From NCBI GenBank assembly GCA_002407775.1, contig DHOP01000065.1, positions 1 through 8,746 of the forward strand: 8,746 bases of DNA, given 5' to 3'. Origin of the DNA: Prevotella sp. UBA5387. Lineage in GTDB: Bacteria > Bacteroidota > Bacteroidia > Bacteroidales > Bacteroidaceae. The position numbers were made by a program, and so were the translations under genes. Of the stretch, positions 1 through 5,359 are shown piece by piece; the stretch's first letter is position 1; each line of letters begins with the position of its first letter. The notes below the pieces were generated by a model, which did not search any database, had not been told where the DNA came from, and was given only the letters and a program-made list of their open reading frames with translations.

Positions 1-14
1 GTGAAATATAACCG

Positions 15-26
15 GACACTAGTGTC
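15..26. repeat. 12-bp perfect palindrome GACACTAGTGTC (copy 1 of 3)
   Basis: This perfect 12-bp palindrome shares the core CACTAGTG with 247-254 and 8727-8736. On the minus strand it sits just upstream of TATATTTC (3-10), a near match to the Bacteroidota -7 element TAnnTTTG, which could drive a gene to the left of the window. No convincing TTTG lies at the expected -33 distance, so that promoter is only weakly supported. The palindrome is seen directly; a role as operator or recombination site is inference. Confidence 0.6.
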
Positions 27-196
27 ATATATTATAAATTAATTCTTCCGCTACATGAGCAATCAACTTCTCTTTCCACAAATATAAGCAATTAGAATGA
101 ATACAACTATAAAGAATATCTCTTTCTTTATCATTTCCGTCTCATCTGTGAACTCATCATTATTGAATCCTTATAAATGAACTTTTTCAACAAAAA
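27..196. other. A/T-rich non-coding stretch upstream of the lyase operon
   Basis: This stretch is very A/T-rich and has no credible gene. The only coding-like element is a 23-codon minus-strand frame at 134-63 encoding a short hydrophobic peptide with two lysines near its start and a cysteine near its end. It resembles a signal peptide, but it has no clear ribosome binding site or continuation and may be chance or a relic. Confidence 0.5.
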
Positions 197-228
197 TTTG
201 GCTTTATTCTTTTTTTTTCCTACCTTTG
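197..228 (+). promoter_or_regulatory. Bacteroidota-type promoter TTTG-N20-TACCTTTG for the lyase/fucosidase operon
   Basis: TTTG at 197-200 and TACCTTTG at 221-228 are separated by exactly 20 bases and match the primary sigma factor consensus of Bacteroidota (TTTG, 19-21 bases, TAnnTTTG). Transcription is expected to begin near 235. The spacer contains a run of nine T (210-218), so slippage there would change element spacing. The CACTAGTG palindrome at 247-254 lies about 15 bases downstream of the predicted start, inside the leader. All four + strand genes are closely spaced and no other promoter is apparent, so this promoter probably serves the whole operon. Confidence 0.75.
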
Positions 229-246
229 TAATCTAATAGCTTTCTT

Positions 247-254
247 CACTAGTG
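247..254. repeat. CACTAGTG palindrome in the operon leader (copy 2 of 3)
   Basis: An 8-bp perfect palindrome followed by TTA. The reverse complement of 247-257 is TAACACTAGTG, which matches 11 bases of the copy near 8727. The TAG at 250-252 inside the palindrome is the in-frame stop that closes the lyase reading frame on its 5' side, and PL8-like coding sequence begins immediately after it. The palindrome therefore coincides with the junction between promoter segment and lyase gene. Confidence 0.6.
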
Positions 255-309
255 TTACAAAGATAAGAAACGTACCTCATGGCAACCTAAGCAACATACA
301 GAAAGGGCT
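253..309 (+). other. In-frame 5' coding remnant of the PL8 lyase, upstream of the usable start
   Basis: In the frame of the lyase, this stretch has no ATG, GTG or TTG codon but reads as a plausible continuation of the protein. It encodes YKDKKRTSWQPKQHTERA, which resembles the segment that follows the first N-terminal helices in PL8 lyases, where a Tyr-Lys/Glu-Asp and a Trp-x-Pro-x-x-His pattern precede the Asn-Trp-Trp region (comparison with Pedobacter heparinus chondroitinase AC from memory). The frame is closed by TAG at 250-252. The signal peptide and roughly the first 65-70 residues of a normal PL8 enzyme are absent. This suggests a 5' truncation rather than a naturally short gene. Confidence 0.6.
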
Positions 310-1974
310 TTGGAGTTATGTAAGTTATATGACTCTGACACCACCCCATTATATCATGATAAACAAATAGAGAAACAGATTCACCAAATACTTGGTTTTT
401 GGTTTAAGAACATGCCAGAATGTTCGAACTGGTGGCAAAATGAGATAGGCATTCCCCGCACATTAGGACAAGCATTTCTGATTTTTGAAGATCAACTAAA
501 TGAAGAAGAGCGGAATGGTGCACTTTCTGTTATGAATAAAGCACACTTCGGCATGACAGGACAGAATAAGGTTTGGCTGGCTTCCAACATGATGATAAAG
601 GGACTACTGACCGACGATGAGCTATTGGTCAAACAAGCCAGAGATACCATCGTTTCTGAAATCACAACAGAAGGTGTTGATGGAATACAACCCGATTGGA
701 GCTATCATCTACATGGTCCACAACAGCAGTTTGGCAATTACGGATTAGCTTTCTTGAGCAGTATGTCTCTCTTTTACAAACTGTTTGAGAATACTTCCTA
801 TCAATTAACAGATCATCAGCGATCAATACTCGTTAACCTGGTAGAAAATGGATACCAATGGGTAATATGGCATCGGCATATGGATATCAGTTCATTAGGA
901 CGACAGTTGTTTATGCATGCATCCACACATAAAGGGTACATGACTGCTTTTTGTGCACAAGATCTGGGTATCTCAGGATTCCCTCTAGACAGTAATCCAT
1001 TAGTAGGACACAAACACTTCCCTTATTCTGATTATACCATTCATCGTACACCTACCTGGATGGCATCGGTAAAGATGCATTCATGTAGAACCATCGGCTC
1101 AGAACATGTCAACGAGGATAATATCAGAGGCTTTTACCTGGGAGATGGTGCTACCTACTTCTATATGGATAAAGATGACTATATGGATGCACTTCCCTGT
1201 TGGGATTGGAGGAAAGTGCCAGGAACGACAGCTTACGAATCAGATATTCCAGTAGATCAGAAATATCGTAATGAGCGCAACAGCAGTAGAATGGTTGGAG
1301 GTGTCTCTGAAGGAATGTATGGTGTCAGTGCCATGGATTACTCACGCGACCACCTAAGGGCCAAGAAGGCATGGTTCTTCACACCCGAGGCAGTTGTCTG
1401 TCTTGGGGCAGGTATTCACTCAGATAGTCTTCTTCATGTTACGACAGCCGTTGATCAACGATTATCTCGTGGCCCGCTAATTAGAATCAAGAAAGGCAAA
1501 AAAGAGATCATCTCTCAAAAAACAACCATGGGAAAGGAACGGCTTTTCCATCATAACATTGGATATATTATGCTTCAAGATGGTCATATGATCGCTGAAG
1601 CATCTTTACGTAAAGGACTGTGGGCAGACAATATGGGTGCCTATAGCGATGAGACTGCTACAGATAATATTACCACTATTTATATTAACCACGGAGCACA
1701 GCCTCTCAACGAAAGCTATGCCTATTTAGTCATGCCTAACACCACTATTGAAAAACTATCTCACTTCAAGGAAAAAGACCTTGATATCATTCGGAATGAT
1801 GAAAACTGCCAGATTGTTGGCGGGAAAATGATGAACGATAACTATTGGGGCGTGTTTTATGCTCCTGGAAATGTCAAAATCCACCATTCTACAATACATG
1901 TTGAGAAACCCGGATTGTACCAATTTAAGGAATCTGACAAGGAAATACATATTCTGCAATCATTAATTTTCTAA
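310..1974 (+). CDS. Polysaccharide lyase family 8 (chondroitinase AC/hyaluronate lyase-like), 5'-truncated
   Basis: PL8 lyases cleave uronic-acid-containing polysaccharides such as chondroitin, hyaluronan or xanthan by beta-elimination. The assignment rests on NWWQNEIGIPR (residues 40-50), YHLHGPQQQFGNYG (132-145), GR at 197-198, SEHVNEDN (264-271) and the beta-domain segments LGDGATYF and KKAWFF. Aligned by eye to P. heparinus chondroitinase AC, N86, H135, Y144, R198, E265 and N268 occupy the catalytic or supporting positions (N175, H225, Y234, R288, E371, N374 there); its R292 position is methionine here. At 554 residues the product is shorter than the usual 650-700, lacks a signal peptide, and its only start is TTG. 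The similarity continues upstream to about 253, so this is probably a decapitated gene: either a pseudogene or a cytoplasmic, possibly inactive product. The catalytic core has no internal stop or frameshift. The next gene starts 11 bases downstream. The exact substrate cannot be told. Confidence 0.85.
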   Translation: MELCKLYDSDTTPLYHDKQIEKQIHQILGFWFKNMPECSNWWQNEIGIPRTLGQAFLIFEDQLNEEERNGALSVMNKAHFGMTGQNKVWLASNMMIKGLLTDDELLVKQARDTIVSEITTEGVDGIQPDWSYHLHGPQQQFGNYGLAFLSSMSLFYKLFENTSYQLTDHQRSILVNLVENGYQWVIWHRHMDISSLGRQLFMHASTHKGYMTAFCAQDLGISGFPLDSNPLVGHKHFPYSDYTIHRTPTWMASVKMHSCRTIGSEHVNEDNIRGFYLGDGATYFYMDKDDYMDALPCWDWRKVPGTTAYESDIPVDQKYRNERNSSRMVGGVSEGMYGVSAMDYSRDHLRAKKAWFFTPEAVVCLGAGIHSDSLLHVTTAVDQRLSRGPLIRIKKGKKEIISQKTTMGKERLFHHNIGYIMLQDGHMIAEASLRKGLWADNMGAYSDETATDNITTIYINHGAQPLNESYAYLVMPNTTIEKLSHFKEKDLDIIRNDENCQIVGGKMMNDNYWGVFYAPGNVKIHHSTIHVEKPGLYQFKESDKEIHILQSLIF

Positions 1975-1985
1975 AATACATACAT

Positions 1986-3413
1986 ATGAAAAAAATTATT
2001 GTTTATCTATTAGCAATGATGATGACTCTCAGTGTGGGAGCCAAACAGAAACAGATACCTGTGAACAAAATGGACTGGTGGCAAGAAGCAAAGTTCGGTT
2101 TGTTTGTTCATTGGGGGCCCTACTGTCTTTACGGAGGAGTATATAATGGTTACCAACAACGACGGGGTGGTGCAGAATGGATTATGAACAGATGTAAGAT
2201 TCCTGTGATGGAATACCGTGCAAAAGCCAGCACTTTCAACCCCGTGGGATTCTCTGCCGACAGCCTCGTTTTGATGGCAAAGCGGGCAGGAATGAAATAT
2301 GTAGTGTTTACTTCAAAGCATCACGATGGTTTTGCCATGTTCAAGAGTAATGCCAGTCATTTCAACATTGTTGACTACACACCCTACAAAAAAGATATCG
2401 TAGATATGGTTGCACAAGCCTGTCGGAAATATGGCATGAAGATTGGGTTCTACTATTCTCATGCCCAAGACTGGAACAATCCAGGTGGTTCAACGGCGCG
2501 TAAGGTGATGAATGAAGGCTGGGACAACCCCGATTCCACAAGAGTGAATCAGTTTACGGAAGCAAACCATGGCGCATGGGATTATATTCAGTTAGAGCGT
2601 TCGTTTGAGGATTATATCCACCAGGTATCTATTCCGCAGATTAAAGAGTTGCTCAACCGTTATAAAGACATGGCTGTCTTGTGGTTTGACACCCCTACTC
2701 GCATGACTGATGCCCTTGCGAAAGAAATACAGGATTTGTTGATTGACTATCCACAGATTATCACCAACGACCGTCTGAAACGCCCAAATTTCCCCGGTGA
2801 CTATAAGACACCGGAAGGAAAAGTACCCAACCCCGATGATGTAAAGGGTGTGTATTGGGAAACCTGTATGAATATAGGTTCTTCATGGGGATATAAGAGT
2901 TGGGAGAACAGATGGAAATCGTCTGAGGACATTATCCGCACGTTGTTGATGTGTGCTGCAAGAGGAGGAAACCTGTTGCTGAATGTCGGTCCGGATGGAA
3001 ACGGACAAGTTCCTCAAGAAGCACAGCAATGTCTGAAGACCGTTGGAGAATGGCTGAAAGAGAACGGGGAGGTTGTTTACGGCACACAACGGAGTTTGCT
3101 CTATCCGTCATGGGGTGAATGCATCCGTAAAGACAACAAGAACACCACCCTCCTTTATCTATGCGTTTATGACTGGCCCTCTGATCAGAAACTGGTTCTC
3201 GAGAAATCCCTGAGCGTCAAACAGGCAAAGATGTTGCACGGCAATACGAAACTCAAGGTGACAACATCGGCGAAAGGAACCATTGTCAACGTGCCGAAGG
3301 TTCATGACAATCAATTCGTACATATCGTAGAACTCACACTGAAGAAGAAACTACCTGCTGTAAAACTGCAAACCAACAGCGATCGGTTCTTCAGCATCGT
3401 GGATGAAGAATAA
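1986..3413 (+). CDS. Secreted GH29 alpha-L-fucosidase, single-domain
   Basis: A GH29 retaining exo-alpha-L-fucosidase of 475 residues that removes terminal fucose. A Sec signal peptide (about residues 1-19, ending SVGA) predicts export to the periplasm or surface; there is no lipobox cysteine. GH29 marks are KFGLFVHWGPY (36-46), SKHHDGFAMF (110-119), GFYYSHAQDW (154-163), VLWFDTP (231-237) with D235 as likely nucleophile, WETC with E292 as likely acid/base, and the barrel-end motif GGNLLLNVGPDGNG (327-340). The remaining C-terminal 110 residues resemble the small beta-sandwich usual in the family; there is no extra domain. It starts 11 bases after the lyase stop and ends 20 bases before the next fucosidase, so it is co-transcribed. 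The leader is A/T-rich with no Shine-Dalgarno, normal for Bacteroidota. It is clearly divergent from the other two GH29 genes here, so a different linkage specificity is likely but not readable from sequence. Confidence 0.93.
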   Translation: MKKIIVYLLAMMMTLSVGAKQKQIPVNKMDWWQEAKFGLFVHWGPYCLYGGVYNGYQQRRGGAEWIMNRCKIPVMEYRAKASTFNPVGFSADSLVLMAKRAGMKYVVFTSKHHDGFAMFKSNASHFNIVDYTPYKKDIVDMVAQACRKYGMKIGFYYSHAQDWNNPGGSTARKVMNEGWDNPDSTRVNQFTEANHGAWDYIQLERSFEDYIHQVSIPQIKELLNRYKDMAVLWFDTPTRMTDALAKEIQDLLIDYPQIITNDRLKRPNFPGDYKTPEGKVPNPDDVKGVYWETCMNIGSSWGYKSWENRWKSSEDIIRTLLMCAARGGNLLLNVGPDGNGQVPQEAQQCLKTVGEWLKENGEVVYGTQRSLLYPSWGECIRKDNKNTTLLYLCVYDWPSDQKLVLEKSLSVKQAKMLHGNTKLKVTTSAKGTIVNVPKVHDNQFVHIVELTLKKKLPAVKLQTNSDRFFSIVDEE

Positions 3414-3433
3414 TAATTTCTCGTATATTCATC

Positions 3434-5359
3434 ATGAACAAAAGAACTATTATTATCCTAAGCACGTTCCTGTTGACTGTTGCCTCTGCCAATGCCCAAC
3501 AGACAAACAAGGGAGATGAACAGGGATTTGAGATCCCCACATCAACAGATCTGCCTGAAGACATGCAGGAGATAAAAGAAGCTATCAAAGGCTGGTGGAC
3601 AGCCTCCCAGAAAAACAAAGATGAGCGTACAGCATGGTATAAAGAAGCACGTTTCGGTTGTTTTATTCACTGGGGGGTCTATTCCACTGCTGCCGGTTAT
3701 TGGATGGGGATACCTGTCAGTGGGTACTCCGAACACCTGATGAGGAAAGAAAAGATTCCTCTTACTGTTTATAAAGACTCACTTGTAAGCAGTTTCAATC
3801 CCTACCTCTTTGATGCGGAGGAATGGATTAAGACAGCTGTCAAGGCTGGAATGAGATATTTTATTATCACAGCCAAACACCATGACGGTTTCGCGATGTT
3901 TCCGTCTGATGCCTATCCCTATGATATCCGACAGACATCCTTCAAACGTGATCCGATGATGGAATTGCGGAATGCAGCACGTAAGTATGGTGTAAAATTC
4001 GGATTTTACTACTCGCATGCTTTCGACTGGGAACATCCCTGTGCTCCAGGTAACGACTGGGAATATGACCACCCCGGTGGTGACAAGCTATTAGGGGGTA
4101 CCAACTGGTGGAATAGTGAGTATCACCATTATCTGGCTGAAGCCGACAAGTATGTCAAAGAAAAATCCATTCCTCAGATCCTGGAACTGATACACAACTA
4201 TCAGCCAGATATTCTGTGGTTCGACACTCCAGGCAAACTACCATTATATCAGAATATCCGAATCCTCAAGGCTATACGCAAAGCGGACCCAAAACAGCAG
4301 ATTGTTGTTAACGGACGATTGGTAAGATTCGGTAAGATGAACATGGGTGACTATGTGAATACCGGTGACCGAGCAGCTTTCTTCTTCCCACAACAAGGTC
4401 TCTGGGAGAGCATCCCCACCACCAATGAGTCGTACGGGTATAGTGCTTCTGATACAAAACGTAAGAGTGTCAAGCATTTCGTAAGGCTCATCGAATCGGC
4501 TGTTTCCAAAGGAGGAAACATCCTGATGAATGTAGGGCCGATGGGTAATGGCAAATGGGATCAGCGGGATGTGGATATCTTTCTCGGCATTGGCAACTGG
4601 ATGAAGAAAAACGGCAACAGTATCTATGGGGCAGGCCGTACAGATCTCCCGATACAACAGTGGGGCGTATTGACCGCTAAGTATGACACGCTCTATGCAC
4701 ATATCCATCAGTGGCCGAAAGACGGTCGTATCACCATCGGAGGATTACGCAGTAATATCCGTAAGGCATGGATGCTTTCAGAACAACAGCAGAAAGAAGT
4801 AAGATGGAAGAGAATCAATAAAGATGATTGTCAACTCCTATTATCCGGACCCATGCCCGACACGTTGAGTACAGTTGTTGCTTTCACGATAGACAAGAAA
4901 ACCGATGCATGTCCTGATCGCCTGCTCAATGCTCATACAGACAATATCCTATATACCTTCGATGCAACATTGACTGGCAAGGGACTGGGATACGGCGACG
5001 GCAAGGTGAATAGGAATTATGTAAAAAACTGGAAAGATAACAGCCAACAGATGGATTGGTCTTTCCGATTAAACGAAAAGGCAACATACACCTTATATCT
5101 TGACTATAATACCGTAAAGGCAGAAGATCAAGGTACTGTAATGGTTACCATCGACAACCAATCCTTTGAAGTGCCCTATCAAGGATTTACCGAACGACAA
5201 GGTACTAATCGTCTCAAGGTAGGAGTAATCCATCTGAAAAAAGGATTACACCATTGCACATTGCAGGGAAAAGAGTATAAAGGAGAACAGTATATGTGCC
5301 CAATCGCTATCCTTTTAAATAACAAATTAAATAACAAATTAAATAACAAAGACAGATGA
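3434..5359 (+). CDS. Secreted GH29 alpha-L-fucosidase with C-terminal beta-rich (CBM-like) domain
   Basis: A 641-residue GH29 enzyme. A signal peptide (1-21, ending ANA before QQ) is followed by an extension of about 45 residues, then the barrel: ARFGCFIHWGVYS (72-84), AKHHDGFAMF (147-156), GFYYSHAFDW (190-199), ILWFDTP (260-266) with D264 as likely nucleophile, LWESIP with E325 as likely acid/base, and GGNILMNVGPMGNG (360-373). An insert around 203-227, rich in Gly, Trp and Asp, is absent from the upstream paralogue and may shape the active site. Residues about 495-625 form a predicted beta-sandwich of carbohydrate-binding type, similar in layout to the C-terminal domain of the next gene. 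The last residues are an LNNK repeat encoded by three 12-bp DNA repeats. Its TGA overlaps the next ATG (ATGA, 5356-5359), implying translational coupling. Fucosidase function is firm; linkage and binding target are unknown. Confidence 0.92.
   Translation: MNKRTIIILSTFLLTVASANAQQTNKGDEQGFEIPTSTDLPEDMQEIKEAIKGWWTASQKNKDERTAWYKEARFGCFIHWGVYSTAAGYWMGIPVSGYSEHLMRKEKIPLTVYKDSLVSSFNPYLFDAEEWIKTAVKAGMRYFIITAKHHDGFAMFPSDAYPYDIRQTSFKRDPMMELRNAARKYGVKFGFYYSHAFDWEHPCAPGNDWEYDHPGGDKLLGGTNWWNSEYHHYLAEADKYVKEKSIPQILELIHNYQPDILWFDTPGKLPLYQNIRILKAIRKADPKQQIVVNGRLVRFGKMNMGDYVNTGDRAAFFFPQQGLWESIPTTNESYGYSASDTKRKSVKHFVRLIESAVSKGGNILMNVGPMGNGKWDQRDVDIFLGIGNWMKKNGNSIYGAGRTDLPIQQWGVLTAKYDTLYAHIHQWPKDGRITIGGLRSNIRKAWMLSEQQQKEVRWKRINKDDCQLLLSGPMPDTLSTVVAFTIDKKTDACPDRLLNAHTDNILYTFDATLTGKGLGYGDGKVNRNYVKNWKDNSQQMDWSFRLNEKATYTLYLDYNTVKAEDQGTVMVTIDNQSFEVPYQGFTERQGTNRLKVGVIHLKKGLHHCTLQGKEYKGEQYMCPIAILLNNKLNNKLNNKDR
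5315..5350 (+). repeat. Three tandem 12-bp repeats (TTAAATAACAAA) spanning a gene junction
   Basis: Three exact copies lie at 5315-5326, 5327-5338 and 5339-5350. The unit length is a multiple of three, so they stay in frame and encode the LNNK repeat at the end of the upstream fucosidase. They also form the A/T-rich leader 6 to 41 bases before the ATG of the esterase-fucosidase gene. Such repeats can change copy number by slippage without breaking the upstream frame. Confidence 0.9.

Noticed and set aside
177..236. Short + strand frame encoding MNFFNKNLALFFFFPTFVI, like a signal peptide ahead of the lyase
   Set aside because: It overlaps the promoter elements and the T9 run and is in another frame. 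Shifting into the lyase frame meets stops at 229 and 250, so it cannot supply the missing signal peptide by a single slip.
257..264. TATCTTTG on the minus strand, a -7-like element reading leftwards
   Set aside because: No TTTG lies about 20 bases upstream of it, and the bases are better explained as lyase codons for Tyr-Lys-Asp-Lys.
4244..4708. 154-codon open frame on the minus strand inside the second fucosidase
   Set aside because: It is fully opposite a well-supported GH29 gene, has no recognisable domain or leader, and is the type of shadow frame expected from the coding sequence.
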